Origin: Mycolicibacterium rufum
GTDB taxonomy: Bacteria > Actinomycetota > Actinomycetes > Mycobacteriales > Mycobacteriaceae
NCBI RefSeq assembly: GCF_022374875.2
Contig: NZ_CP092427.2
Coordinates: 186,001-250,000 of the forward strand
Direction: 5' to 3'
Length of the DNA stretch: 64,000 bases
Positions within the stretch are counted from its first letter, which is position 1, and every line of letters begins with the position of its first letter. The notes under the pieces are model-generated. The model searched no databases, had not been told where the DNA came from, and saw only the letters and a program-made list of their open reading frames with translations. A program made the translations under genes and the position numbers. Below, in pieces: positions 50,940 through 60,091 of the stretch.

Positions 50940-52523
50940 GTGGTGATCCGGCCCCTTCTGATCGTCGGAATCTGGCTGCTGGGGGCGGCTGCGGCGGTGC
51001 TCGCCGTGCTCCGGCACGCCGGGTGGGGCGTGGCGGCGGCGGTGCTGCTGGCGCTCGCGGCGCTCGGCACCTGGGATCTGGTGCAGCGACGGCACACGAT
51101 CCTGCGGCTCTACCCCATCCTCGGACACGTCCGCTTCCTGATGGAGCTGATCCGCCCCGAAGTCAGGCAGTACTTCATCGAGTCGAACATCGAGGCGACC
51201 CCGTTCGACCGCGAGACCCGCGATCTTGTCTACGAACGCGCCAAGGGCACCAAGGGCGATGAGCCGTTCGGCACCGAGCGCGACGTCACCGCCGTCGGTT
51301 ACGAGTTCCTCCGGCACTCGCTGCGGGCCCGCTTCGCCGAGGATCTCGATCCGCGCGTCCGTCTCGGCGGTGCCGACTGCGCCCAGCCGTACGACATCGC
51401 GATGCTGAACGTCTCGGCCATGAGTTTCGGGGCGCTGTCGGCCAACGCCATCACCGCGCTGAACGGGGGCGCCGCCCGAGGCGGTTTCGCCCATGACACC
51501 GGAGAAGGCGGGATCAGCCCGTACCACCTGGCCGGCGGCGGGGATCTGATCTGGGAGATCGGGTCGGGGTACTTCGGCTGTCGCGACGCCGAGGGCAGGT
51601 TCGACGCCGAGCGGTTCGCCGAAAAGGCGGCTCTACCCGCCGTGAAGGCCATCTCGATCAAGTTGTCCCAGGGCGCCAAGCCGGGGCTCGGCGGCGTGCT
51701 GCCGGGGGCGAAGGTGAGCCCCGAGATCGCCGAGACCCGCGGGGTGCCGGTGGGCCGCACGGTGGTGTCACCGCCGGCACACAGCGCCTTCGCGACCCCG
51801 ACCGAGTTCGCGCACTTCATCGCGACGCTACGGAGGCTCTCCGGCGGCAAACCCGTGGGATTCAAATTGTGCGTCGGTGCGCGCACCGAGTTCCTGTCGG
51901 TCTGCAAGGGGTTCCTGGCCACCGGTGTCGCGCCCGACTTCGTGATCGTCGACGGCGCCGAGGGCGGCACCGGGGCGGCCCCACAGGAGTTCGAGGATCA
52001 CGTCGGGATGCCGCTCACCGAGGGCCTGATGCTGGTCCACAACTGTCTGGTCGGCACGGGGCTGCGGGACCGGATCAAGATTGGCGCTTCCGGCAAGGTC
52101 GCCAGCGGTGTGGACATCGTCAGCCGGGTCTGCCAAGGCGCGGACTTCACGCTGGCCGCCCGGGCCATGATGTTCGCCGTCGGCTGCATCCAGGCGCTCA
52201 AGTGCAACACCAACCGCTGTCCCACCGGCGTCGCGACCCAGGACCCGGCGCGCAGCCGGGCGCTCGACGTCGCGGACAAGACGATCCGGGTGTTCAACTT
52301 CCAGCGCGCCACCGTGGCCAGCGCGGCGCAGATCGTGGCGTCGATGGGACTCGACGGTTTCCACGAGCTGTCGCCCGCGATGCTCAACCGCCGCATCGAA
52401 GGGCAGCGCACCCGCACCTACGCCGAGATCTACGACTGGCTGGTGCCGGGCGAACTGCTGGAGGACCCGCCGGAGTCGTGGCGCTCCGACTGGATCACGG
52501 CGTCGGCAGACGCGTTCGTCTGA
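50940..52523 (+). CDS. Membrane-anchored FMN-dependent glutamate-synthase-like protein
   Basis: A 527-aa protein with two N-terminal membrane helices (PLLIVGIWLLGAAAAVLAVL and AAAVLLALAALG) and a GltS central/FMN-barrel domain. It includes MSFGALSANAI, GEGGISPYH, FKLCVGARTEF and VDGAEGGTGAAP. The 3Fe-4S ligands are Cys416, Cys422 and Cys427 (CX5CX4C). There is no glutamine amidotransferase domain, so ammonia or another electron/acyl substrate must be used; the reaction is unknown. GTG at 50940 is favoured by TACCCT 6 bp before it; ATG at 50919 would add seven residues. Confidence 0.88.
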   Translation: MVIRPLLIVGIWLLGAAAAVLAVLRHAGWGVAAAVLLALAALGTWDLVQRRHTILRLYPILGHVRFLMELIRPEVRQYFIESNIEATPFDRETRDLVYERAKGTKGDEPFGTERDVTAVGYEFLRHSLRARFAEDLDPRVRLGGADCAQPYDIAMLNVSAMSFGALSANAITALNGGAARGGFAHDTGEGGISPYHLAGGGDLIWEIGSGYFGCRDAEGRFDAERFAEKAALPAVKAISIKLSQGAKPGLGGVLPGAKVSPEIAETRGVPVGRTVVSPPAHSAFATPTEFAHFIATLRRLSGGKPVGFKLCVGARTEFLSVCKGFLATGVAPDFVIVDGAEGGTGAAPQEFEDHVGMPLTEGLMLVHNCLVGTGLRDRIKIGASGKVASGVDIVSRVCQGADFTLAARAMMFAVGCIQALKCNTNRCPTGVATQDPARSRALDVADKTIRVFNFQRATVASAAQIVASMGLDGFHELSPAMLNRRIEGQRTRTYAEIYDWLVPGELLEDPPESWRSDWITASADAFV

Positions 52524-52574
52524 AGCGTCGGCAGACGCGTTCGTCTGAGGCGTCGGCAGACGGGTTCGTCTGAA
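52500..52574. repeat. Three tandem 25-bp repeats, each with a hairpin
   Basis: Units at 52500-52524, 52525-52549 and 52550-52574 are identical except for positions in the last base and one base of the third unit. Each contains the inverted repeat CAGACG-CGTT-CGTCTG. The first unit holds the last codons and TGA of the glutamate-synthase-like gene. No spacers, so it is not a CRISPR array; it may act as a terminator or vary in copy number. Confidence 0.85.
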
Positions 52575-52579
52575 GCGGC

Positions 52580-52900
52580 TCAGGACGTCGCGTCGTCCTC
52601 GGGCGCCGGATCGGTCGGGCACACCTGCGCGGCCCGGCAGGCGGCCTTGGCCAGACCAGGTTGCGCCTGCGCGGGAGCCTTCGCCGCCACAGCGGCCAGG
52701 ACCGGGCCGGGCCCGTTGCCCGTCGCCGACGCGACACTTCCTCCACCCCCGCCTGCGGACGCCCGCGCGATACCCTTTGCGGCGTGCTCGTTGGCGTGAT
52801 TGGCGCCGTTGGCGTTGGGCGCCGCGCCCGCCAGCGGCGCGGTGAGTATCGCACCCGCCGCTGCGGCCGCCATCGTTGCCGTCACCAGTGCACGGATCAT
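52580..52900 (-). CDS. Small secreted protein of unknown function
   Basis: A 106-aa protein with a clear signal peptide (MIRALVTATMAAAAAGAILTAPLAGA) and a likely cut at AGAAP (about residue 28). The mature part is Ala/Gly/Asn rich with a stretch GGGGGSVASATGNGPG and two C-terminal cysteines (ACRAAQVCPTDPAPEDD) that could pair. GGGGG lies upstream of the ATG at 52900. No family recognised. It sits next to the tandem repeats. Confidence 0.7.
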   Translation of the reverse strand: MIRALVTATMAAAAAGAILTAPLAGAAPNANGANHANEHAAKGIARASAGGGGGSVASATGNGPGPVLAAVAAKAPAQAQPGLAKAACRAAQVCPTDPAPEDDATS

Positions 52901-53020
52901 GGGAACCCCCTGCTTTCGTCGATGTCTCCGCCGGCCGCAATTGTCCGGCGTGTCCACCATAAGGACACTTATCCACGATCACGGGAGTTTGCTGCAATTC
53001 GTGGTTGACCGACCGTGCAG

Positions 53021-53806
53021 TCAACAGCAGTGCTGCTCTTCCGCGCGCCCGACCACCCGAAGACGGCTGAACCCGGCGGCGGTCAACGCGCCCAGCGTGC
53101 CCCACGCCAGGCCGTAGACCGTCGACACCATCCCGTCGGCCAGCACGAGGTACCCGAACGACGCGCCGAGTACCAGCAGGGCGACCTTCGGCGCCGACCA
53201 GCGCGGCCGTACCCCGAAGCGCGTCGACAGCGACACGCCGAGCGCCAGGGCCACCACGTGTCCCACATCGGTGAAGCCGGCACCGCCGGCGATGACGACG
53301 GCCGCGGCGGCGAACCAGAATCCCAGCCAGGCCGGTCGCCACCGTGGGGGCAGCGCGCCGGTGAGGGCACCCACCACCGCCATCGCGCCGTAACTCATCC
53401 CCACATCGGATGCCCGGGCGACCGATGCGGAGAGCCAGCCGAGTTTGACCGCCGTGGCCAGTCCGGCGGCCACCAGCAGCGTCGCGCCCACATGCCCGGT
53501 CACGAAGCTCACCACGAGGCGCCAAGCGCCACAGGTCAATTCGGCCGCCAGAAGAAGACAGACCAGTCCGGGTAACCAGAGGTAGATCGATCCCGCGTCG
53601 ACCACGAACGCGCTGCCGACGAGCGTGCCGACGCGGCCGCGACTCAAGTTGTGCAGATTGGTACTGGCGTGCCGGATCAGAGCGTCGTGCATCACCGGGT
53701 CCATCCGCACCATCAGCGCGGTGACCGTCGCCACGATCACCGCATAGCTCAGCGTGACTCGCGCGCGCCGCACGCCGGCGAGCAATCCGGACAGCACCCA
53801 GCCCAC
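53021..53806 (-). CDS. Rhomboid-like integral membrane protein (Rv1648 position)
   Basis: A 261-aa protein with six or seven predicted helices. A serine-protease-type rhomboid pattern is visible: DVGMSYGAMAVVGAL resembles the GxSx site, and DVGHVVALALG the helix with the catalytic His. An N-terminal HASTNLHNLSRGRVGTLVGSAF segment is typical of the actinobacterial rhomboid-like group. It ends in a Cys pair (EEQHCC). The GTG at 53806 shares one base with the cyclase stop (TAGTG). Proteolytic activity is inferred, not certain. Confidence 0.75.
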   Translation of the reverse strand: MGWVLSGLLAGVRRARVTLSYAVIVATVTALMVRMDPVMHDALIRHASTNLHNLSRGRVGTLVGSAFVVDAGSIYLWLPGLVCLLLAAELTCGAWRLVVSFVTGHVGATLLVAAGLATAVKLGWLSASVARASDVGMSYGAMAVVGALTGALPPRWRPAWLGFWFAAAAVVIAGGAGFTDVGHVVALALGVSLSTRFGVRPRWSAPKVALLVLGASFGYLVLADGMVSTVYGLAWGTLGALTAAGFSRLRVVGRAEEQHCC

Positions 53807-54675
53807 TATGCGCCCGCTGCGGCGTCGTCCTCCTCCTGGTCGCCTGAGAACTGCCTGCGAGTTCTCAACCGGTACATGGTGAATCCGTCGGGCACGCCGT
53901 CCTGCTTGGCGGCGAACACCGGTCGGCGCAAGCGCTTGGCCGTCACCGCGAGGCGCTCCAGTTCCTCCGGCGCGATCCGCTCGAGAGTGGCCTGGGAGAC
54001 CACGAGTTCCCCGTGGGTGGCGCGCTCCATCACCCGGGCGGCGAGGTTCACGTCGACGCCCAGCCAGTCCGAGCCCAGACGCTGCGGACGCCCGGTGTGC
54101 ACGCCCACCCGCATCCGCGGTGTATAGCCGTCCAGATCAACGGTTTTCACGCCCGCCCGGGCGGCGAGGACCGCACGCACCGCCGTCGCGGGGTCGGTGA
54201 ACACGGCCATCAGCCCGTCGCCCATCCGCTTGACGATGTGGCCGCCCGATTCGAGCAGCGGCGGCTCCACCACCTGGGCGACGCGCCGCAGCAGCCGCAG
54301 GGTCGCGTCGTCGCCGGCCCGCAGCGACCAGGTGGAGAATCCGACCAGGTCGGTGAAGACCAGCGTCACCTCGGCGTTGGCCGGCCGCCCCGAGACCCGC
54401 TCGGTGAGGGCCTGCCAGACCTGCAGCGCGCCGAGGCTGACCTCGCGGGTGACCGCTTCGCGCTGCAACAGCCGGTCCGCTGCTCGCGCGGCGGCGCGGG
54501 GACCGCCGACACCGGCGACGGACAGGGGATCACCGAACTCCGGATCGCCCGGCAGTGCGCGACGCGCACGCCGCAGAAAGGACACCGCCCCGGTGTGGTG
54601 ATTGACGCTGTGCAGCCAGCGCAGCGGTGTCGGCGTCTGACCGCCTGCTGGCTCACCCGGCGGGTCGTCGTCCAC
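53806..54675 (-). CDS. Class III adenylate cyclase (Rv1647 type)
   Basis: A 289-aa soluble cyclase with an N-terminal helical region and a C-terminal catalytic domain. The metal aspartates are Asp109 (VFTDLVGFS) and Asp153 (KRMGDGLMAVF). The adenine-selecting pair is Lys149/Asp208, and the transition-state pair is Asn210/Arg214 (DVNLAAR). All are present, so it should make cAMP as a homodimer. The GTG at 54675 starts the gene; it is coupled to the rhomboid-like gene, as in the Rv1647-Rv1648 pair beside pheS. Confidence 0.93.
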   Translation of the reverse strand: MDDDPPGEPAGGQTPTPLRWLHSVNHHTGAVSFLRRARRALPGDPEFGDPLSVAGVGGPRAAARAADRLLQREAVTREVSLGALQVWQALTERVSGRPANAEVTLVFTDLVGFSTWSLRAGDDATLRLLRRVAQVVEPPLLESGGHIVKRMGDGLMAVFTDPATAVRAVLAARAGVKTVDLDGYTPRMRVGVHTGRPQRLGSDWLGVDVNLAARVMERATHGELVVSQATLERIAPEELERLAVTAKRLRRPVFAAKQDGVPDGFTMYRLRTRRQFSGDQEEDDAAAGA

Positions 54676-54785
54676 GCCAGCCAGCCTAATCGAGCGCCCA
54701 GGTGGCGATAAACTCGCAGGTCACAGCCATGCGGCAACCGGATGGAGCCTGCGTAACACCGTGCCGGCGACCGCCTCGATTCGTA

Positions 54786-54801
54786 GACAACGGTTGTTGT
54801 C
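54786..54801. promoter_or_regulatory. Palindrome upstream of the DUF2236 gene, candidate operator
   Basis: GACAAC-GGTT-GTTGTC is a perfect 6+4+6 inverted repeat in the -35 region of the next promoter. A TetR-type repressor site is plausible; the regulator is not in the window. Confidence 0.45.
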
Positions 54802-54807
54802 AGGTCA

Positions 54808-54813
54808 TATCGT
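54808..54813 (+). promoter_or_regulatory. -10 box of the DUF2236 gene, leaderless
   Basis: TATCGT fits TANNNT and is followed by exactly 6 bp and the ATG at 54820. Confidence 0.55.
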
Positions 54814-54819
54814 GAGGCG

Positions 54820-55857
54820 ATGCGATCAACGACGATGGCAGGCTCGGACAGCCCTGCGGCCCCGCTGGGTCCGGACTCGCTGACCTGGAAGTACTTCGGC
54901 GACGTGCGCACCGGCATGCTGGGCGTCTGGATCGGCGCGATCCAGAACATGTACCCCTCGCTCGGCGCCGGCGTCGAGGACCACTCCGTCCTCCTCCGCG
55001 AACCCCTGCAGCGGGTCGCTCGCTCGGTGTACCCGATCATGGGGGTGGTCTACGACGGCGATCGCGCGGCCCAGACCGGTGAGCAGATCAAGGGCTACCA
55101 CACCACGATCAAGGGCGTCGACGCCGAGGGCCGGCGCTACCACGCGCTCGACCCCGAGACGTTCTACTGGGCGCACGCCACCTTCTTCATGCTGATCATC
55201 AAGACCGCGGAGTACTTCTGCGGCGGGCTCACCGAGGCCGAGAAGCGCCGACTGTTCGACGAGCACGTCCAGTGGTATCGCATGTACGGCATGAGCATGC
55301 GGCCGGTGCCGAGCTCGTGGGAGGAGTTCTGCGAGTACTGGGAACGCACCTGTCGCGAGGATCTCGAGATCACCAGAGCCACCCGCGACATCTTCACGCT
55401 GCGGATTCCGAAGCCGCGCTTCGTGTTGATGCCCACCCCGCTGTGGGATCAGCTGTTCAAGCCCATGGTCGGCGCCCAACGCTGGATCGCGGCGGGGGTG
55501 TTCGATCCCGCGGTGCGGGAGAAGGCCGGCATGCGGTGGACACCGGGCGACGAAGTGCTGCTGCGGCTGTTCGGCAAGCTGGTCGAGTTGGCGTTCGTCG
55601 CGGTGCCCGACGAGATCAGGTTGCATCCGCGGGCGGTGGCCGCCTACCGGCGCGTCGACGGCACGCTGCCCCCGGATGCGCCGTTGGTCGAGGCGCCCGC
55701 CTTCACCGGTCCGCCGCGTGAGCGTCGCGGGCTGCCGATGCACTACGTGCCGCGACGAAAGACCCTGCTGGACAGGGCCGGAGCGTTGGTGCACACGACG
55801 TTCGCGCTGGCGGCCCTGCGTCCTGCGCGCGGACGGACCCGCGTCGAGGCCGCCTGA
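54820..55857 (+). CDS. DUF2236 (MpaB-type) protein, Rv1645c homologue
   Basis: A 345-aa protein of the DUF2236 family, which includes haem-dependent oxygenases such as rubber-cleaving Lcp and MpaB. Family features: GQIKGYHTTIKG region, YHALDPETFYWAHATFF with the conserved His, DEHVQWYRMYGM and PSSWEEFCEYWE. The substrate is unknown. The ATG at 54820 is set by a leaderless promoter. It sits between the adenylate cyclase gene and the SDR gene; Rv1645c also lies beside Rv1647. Confidence 0.88.
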   Translation: MRSTTMAGSDSPAAPLGPDSLTWKYFGDVRTGMLGVWIGAIQNMYPSLGAGVEDHSVLLREPLQRVARSVYPIMGVVYDGDRAAQTGEQIKGYHTTIKGVDAEGRRYHALDPETFYWAHATFFMLIIKTAEYFCGGLTEAEKRRLFDEHVQWYRMYGMSMRPVPSSWEEFCEYWERTCREDLEITRATRDIFTLRIPKPRFVLMPTPLWDQLFKPMVGAQRWIAAGVFDPAVREKAGMRWTPGDEVLLRLFGKLVELAFVAVPDEIRLHPRAVAAYRRVDGTLPPDAPLVEAPAFTGPPRERRGLPMHYVPRRKTLLDRAGALVHTTFALAALRPARGRTRVEAA

Positions 55858-55928
55858 CGCCCGCGGCGATGCCCCGCGGTTGCGGGGCGGGTGCGAGAAT
55901 CGGCCCCGACGCCGACGAAGGAGCCCGA

Positions 55929-56711
55929 GTGGAATTCACCAACAGCACGGCACTGGTCACCGGAGCCAGCGGCGGGATCGGCGAGGAGTTCGCCGTCCAA
56001 CTCGCGGCACGGGGCGCGAACCTGATCCTGGTCGCCCGCCGCGCCGAACGACTCGAAGCGTTGAAGGAGACGTTGTCGGCCCGACACCCGGGCATCGTGG
56101 TCGACGTCGTCACCGCCGACCTCGCCGCGCCGGGATCGGGCGCCGACCTGTACACACGGGTGCATGACCTCGGGCGCAGCGTCGACGTCCTGGTCAACAA
56201 CGCCGGCATCGGCCTGCACGGCGCCTTCGCCACCCAGGAACCCGACGCGAATGCCGCTCAGGTGCAATTGAATTGCGGCACGCTGGTCGATCTGACCGGA
56301 CGCTACCTGCCGCAGATGGTCGAGCGGCGCCACGGTGTGGTGATCAATGTGGCGTCCACTGCGGCGTTCCAGCCCACCCCGGGCATGGCCGTGTACGGGG
56401 CGACCAAGGCGTTCGTGCTGTCCTTCACCGAGGCGCTCTGGCAGGAGTGTCGGAAGACCGGGGTGACGGTGCTCGCGCTGTGCCCGGGGGCGACCGAGAC
56501 GGAGTTCTTCGACCGCACCGGTGAGACATTCATGACCGACGGACGGCAGACCGTCACCGAGGTCGTCGACACCGCGTTCGCCGCGCTGGACAAGTCGTCA
56601 CCGACCGTCGTCTCCGGCCTGCGTAACGCCGTCCTGGCGGCGGGATACCGCATGGCGCCGAGAAAGCTCCTGCTGGCGGTCTCGGAGCGAATGCTGAAGG
56701 CGCGCAACTAG
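55929..56711 (+). CDS. Short-chain dehydrogenase/reductase
   Basis: A 260-aa classical SDR: cofactor motif TGASGGIG (residues 11-18), NNAG, catalytic Ser in NVASTAAF and Tyr-Lys in YGATK. After the first strand the motif ARRAERL suggests NADP(H). The GTG at 55929 has AAGGAG at a good distance. The substrate is unknown. Its 3' end overlaps the 3' end of the degraded convergent hydrolase gene. Confidence 0.9.
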   Translation: MEFTNSTALVTGASGGIGEEFAVQLAARGANLILVARRAERLEALKETLSARHPGIVVDVVTADLAAPGSGADLYTRVHDLGRSVDVLVNNAGIGLHGAFATQEPDANAAQVQLNCGTLVDLTGRYLPQMVERRHGVVINVASTAAFQPTPGMAVYGATKAFVLSFTEALWQECRKTGVTVLALCPGATETEFFDRTGETFMTDGRQTVTEVVDTAFAALDKSSPTVVSGLRNAVLAAGYRMAPRKLLLAVSERMLKARN

Positions 56712-57682
56712 TCTCGTGGGGTGTGCGGTGTCGGCGCGGTCGGCTCGGGAGGTCGCGGGCGCCCTGTGCGTGTGCCGCGTCGGTAGCACGGTGCTCGCCG
56801 GAATCGTCGCCGGCCCCGCGTCAGCCGGTGCGCTGGGCAACGGCGCGCGAACGGTTTCGGGAATGCCCACCTGCCACCTCGGGCGCCGGTAGGCGGTGTT
56901 GATGATCGGGCGCAAGACCTTGTCCATCGTCGCCAGCACCTGTGGCGACGCGCCTGCATCCCGCAGCGGGCTGAGCAGGGGCAGCAGCGGGGTCGGGATC
57001 AGGACGGTGGTGGTGGTCCCGCCGAGGGCGTTCGTCGTGATCGTGTACTTCGTCGGCTCGTGAAGGATGTCGCTGAATGCGGCGTCGACATGCAGTTCCC
57101 TCGCGCCCATGAGGGCGTTGACGTCGGCGAGCAGGTGCAGCGGGCGGTCGGGGAAATCAGCGACGCCGTCGTACTCGGCCTTGACGATCAGGGTGTCGTA
57201 GGGAGTGACGGGAAGAGGCACGTAGCGGCTGCCGCTGCCGAAAACATCATGCGGCTCACGTATCCGTAGACCGCGACGTTCATCTCCGACGGATCGGGTG
57301 CGACGTGGCCGGTCTCTGGGTGCGCGCGGTCGTACATCAACCGGTTCAGCACCAAGGACACCGCCGGGGCGCCTTCGGACACCCCGCCGATGGTCCGGAA
57401 TCCCGTGGTGTCGTAGACCGCGGCGTACAGCGCGTCCGCGGAGACCGCGAGTTTGGTGGAGTAATCACCGGTGTCCACGAAGGGCACGCCGATGCGGGTG
57501 TCGTAGCGCGCGAAGTAGCCGCCCAGCGCCGTGGACATCTCCTCCTCGGTCAACTGCGCATGAGCGCCGTGACCGCCGACCAGGAGCGCCGTGCTGGTGG
57601 CGCCGGCGGTGCCGGGACACAGCCCCGCCGCGGGGGCGGCGCCGAGGAGGACCGCACCCACCGCAATCCAGAACCGGTTCAT
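56598..57682 (-). pseudogene. PE-PPE-domain alpha/beta hydrolase, frameshifted
   Basis: The reading frame from ATG 57682 gives a signal peptide, LLVGGHGA and the nucleophile motif GGVSEGAP, then ends at 57188 after out-of-family residues. The second half, FGSGSRYVPLPVTPYDTLIVKAEYDGVADFPDRP...LHVDAAFSD, continues in the next frame from about 57240. One T is missing from the minus-strand run TTTT at 57244-57241; TTTTT would restore one protein of roughly 300 aa or more. The tail beyond about 56880 is low complexity, and the frame overlaps the SDR gene by 114 bp, so the 3' end may be decayed too. A sequencing error in the homopolymer is possible. Confidence 0.75.
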
Positions 57683-57748
57683 GACACTTCCCCTTCCGAG
57701 ACTTTGCCCGTCGCCCTCAGGCTACGAAGGGCGCATAAAGCCGCCTAG

Positions 57749-57760
57749 GGACCATGGTCC
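57749..57760. promoter_or_regulatory. Perfect 12-bp palindrome upstream of the frameshifted hydrolase
   Basis: GGACCATGGTCC, preceded by G, lies 67-78 bp upstream of ATG 57682. GGGACC...GGTCC is loosely like a DosR/DevR box (GGGACT...AGTCCC) but two positions differ. Confidence 0.3.
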
Positions 57761-57809
57761 ACTGATCGGGGGATGACAGGCCCGAATGCAGGGAAGCGAG
57801 CCGGACTGG

Positions 57810-58601
57810 CTATCGACCGGGAGTTTCCTGCGCGGCACGGCGGCTGCGCGCCGACGCGTACAGGCAGATCGACGCGGCCGAGGCGACGTTGAGGCTCTCG
57901 GCCTCCCCCGTCATCGGGATGTGCACCCGCGCCGACGCGAGCGCGGCCACGTCGTCGGGCAGTCCGTGCGCCTCGGGTCCGAACAGCCATGCCGTCGGCG
58001 CGGACCCGTCGACGTCGTCGACACTCACGTCGCCATCGAGCACGGTGGCCAGGATGTGCAAGCCCGCGTCCTTCAATCTGGCCACGACGTTCACCGCGTC
58101 GGGTTCGCTGACCACCGGGACGGAGAAGATGCTGCCCGCCGACGCCCGCAGACACTTGCCGTTGTAGGGGTCCACACTCGGACCGGCGAGAACCACGGCG
58201 TCGGCGCCCATCGCATCGGCCACCCGGATCAGTGTTCCGGCGTTTCCGGGTTCGGAGATGCCGACCGGCACGGCCACCAGCGACGGCTTGCTCGTCAGCA
58301 CGGCGCCGAGGTCAGGGTCGGGCATCGCGCAGACCGCGACCAACCCGACCGGAGTCACCGTGTCGGACAACACTTTCGCTGCCCGCTCGGTTACCAGCTC
58401 GACCGGGGCGCCGGACAGCAGGTCGGAGAATCGCTGCGCGGCCGCCTCGGTCGCGAACAGCTCCGAAACGAGTCCGCGCCGCAACGCTGCCTCGACGAGG
58501 TTGGGCCCCTCGGCGAGAAAACGTGCGGCGCGGCGGCGCCCGACGTGACGGTGCAGCTTGGCCGCCGCCGCCACCCGGGCAGATCGCTCGGTGAGCGTCA
58601 G
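57810..58601 (-). CDS. tsnR: SpoU-family 23S rRNA methyltransferase TsnR
   Basis: A SPOUT 2'-O-methyltransferase. SAM/knot motifs: [25 protein letters not shown] (motif 1), [16 protein letters not shown] (motif 2) and [18 protein letters not shown] (motif 3). The N-terminal L30e-like domain is [20 protein letters not shown]. The homologue Rv1644 starts just before LTERSARV. Here only a CTG at 58601, overlapping the rplT stop as CTGA, fits; a GTG at 58574 would remove nine conserved residues. Downstream of ribosomal protein genes, so it probably modifies 23S rRNA. Confidence 0.88.
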   Translation of the reverse strand: MTLTERSARVAAAAKLHRHVGRRRAARFLAEGPNLVEAALRRGLVSELFATEAAAQRFSDLLSGAPVELVTERAAKVLSDTVTPVGLVAVCAMPDPDLGAVLTSKPSLVAVPVGISEPGNAGTLIRVADAMGADAVVLAGPSVDPYNGKCLRASAGSIFSVPVVSEPDAVNVVARLKDAGLHILATVLDGDVSVDDVDGSAPTAWLFGPEAHGLPDDVAALASARVHIPMTGEAESLNVASAASICLYASARSRRAAQETPGR

Positions 58602-58987
58602 GCAGCCTCGCCCGACGGAGCGTTGACATCCTCGGGCAGAGCGGCCTTGGCGGCCTCCACCAGAGCCGTGAACGCGGCCGGGTCGCTGACGGCGATCTCG
58701 GCCAGGTTCTTGCGGTCCACCTCGATGCCGGCGGCCTTGAGGCCCTGGATCAGGCGGTTGTAGGTGATGTCGTTGGCCCGTGCGGCGGCGTTGATACGGG
58801 TGATCCACAACTTGCGGAAATCGCCCTTGCGCGCCTTGCGGTCACGGTAGGCGTAGGTCAGCGAATGAAGCTGCTGCTCCTTGGCCTTGCGGTACAGGCG
58901 GGACCGCTGGCCGCGGTAGCCCTTCGATGCCTTGAGGACGGTGCGCCGCTTCTTCTGCGCGTTGACTGCGCGCTTCACGCGTGCCAT
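58598..58987 (-). CDS. rplT: 50S ribosomal protein L20
   Basis: A 129-aa basic protein with the L20 signature ([34 protein letters not shown]). It binds 23S rRNA early in assembly. Clear ATG at 58987 ([15 protein letters not shown]). Part of the infC-rpmI-rplT operon. Confidence 0.98.
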   Translation of the reverse strand: MARVKRAVNAQKKRRTVLKASKGYRGQRSRLYRKAKEQQLHSLTYAYRDRKARKGDFRKLWITRINAAARANDITYNRLIQGLKAAGIEVDRKNLAEIAVSDPAAFTALVEAAKAALPEDVNAPSGEAA

Positions 58988-59042
58988 GAGGGTGTTTCCT
59001 ATCTTGTTCGGGTCAGGGATGGCGCACGAAGCGCCGACAGTG

Positions 59043-59237
59043 TCAGCCGTTCAGCATCTTCGCGACACGCTTGGTGTCGTTCGCGGCCACCGCGGTCCGG
59101 CCGGCGAGCCGGCGCGTGCGGGAAGAAGGCTTGTGCTCGAGCAGGTGCCTACGGTTGGCCTTCTGCCGGACGATCTTGCCGGTTCCGGTCTTCCGGAACC
59201 GCTTCGAAGCGCCGCTGTGGGTCTTCGCCTTGGGCAT
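59043..59237 (-). CDS. rpmI: 50S ribosomal protein L35
   Basis: A 64-aa very basic protein, [20 protein letters not shown], with the L35 pattern and ATG at 59237. It lies 6 bp after the infC stop. Confidence 0.97.
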   Translation of the reverse strand: MPKAKTHSGASKRFRKTGTGKIVRQKANRRHLLEHKPSSRTRRLAGRTAVAANDTKRVAKMLNG

Positions 59238-59243
59238 GTTTCC

Positions 59244-59840
<597 letters not shown>

Positions 59841-60079
59841 GGGGCCTCCCTGGATAGTTCCTGCTGTCTTCGCAGAACCCCATCCCGGTGGCAGAATGCT
59901 CCCGCAGGAACACATAAGCCCTGCTCAGAGCAGGGCCCAATGCCGACCAGGCCAGATGGCGGTGACATCGTCACCGATATCCGGACCGGACCGCGCTCCC
60001 TTCGACTGATCGTCGGAAGACGGTGGGAGTGGGACTCCACTTACTGTCCCTGGCGTCAGCCGGGACGGTCGCGCATGCC
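59841..60079 (-). promoter_or_regulatory. infC-rpmI-rplT 5' leader with hairpins
   Basis: A leader of about 230 nt without a gene. It has a perfect 8-bp hairpin with 3-nt loop (GCCCTGCT-CTG-AGCAGGGC, 59918-59936). It also has a long-range 8-bp pairing GTTCCTGC/GCAGGAAC (59904-59911 with 59857-59864) next to the ribosome-binding site. This could be an attenuator responding to L20 or IF-3; that is inferred. Confidence 0.5.
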
Positions 60080-60085
60080 AGTCTA
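60080..60085 (-). promoter_or_regulatory. infC operon -10 box
   Basis: TAGACT on the minus strand fits TANNNT. It lies inside an inverted repeat CATGCC(9 bp)GGCATG (60074-60094) that also includes the divergent ATG at 60092. No good -35. Confidence 0.4.
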
Positions 60086-60091
60086 GCAGGC

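Noticed and set aside
52500..52574. Direct repeats as a CRISPR array
   Set aside because: The copies are head-to-tail with no spacers and no cas gene nearby.
57188..57260. Programmed -1 frameshift in the PE-PPE-type gene
   Set aside because: The site G-TTT-TCG does not allow good re-pairing of the P-site tRNA after a -1 slip, and there is no clear stimulatory structure; a lost T is simpler.
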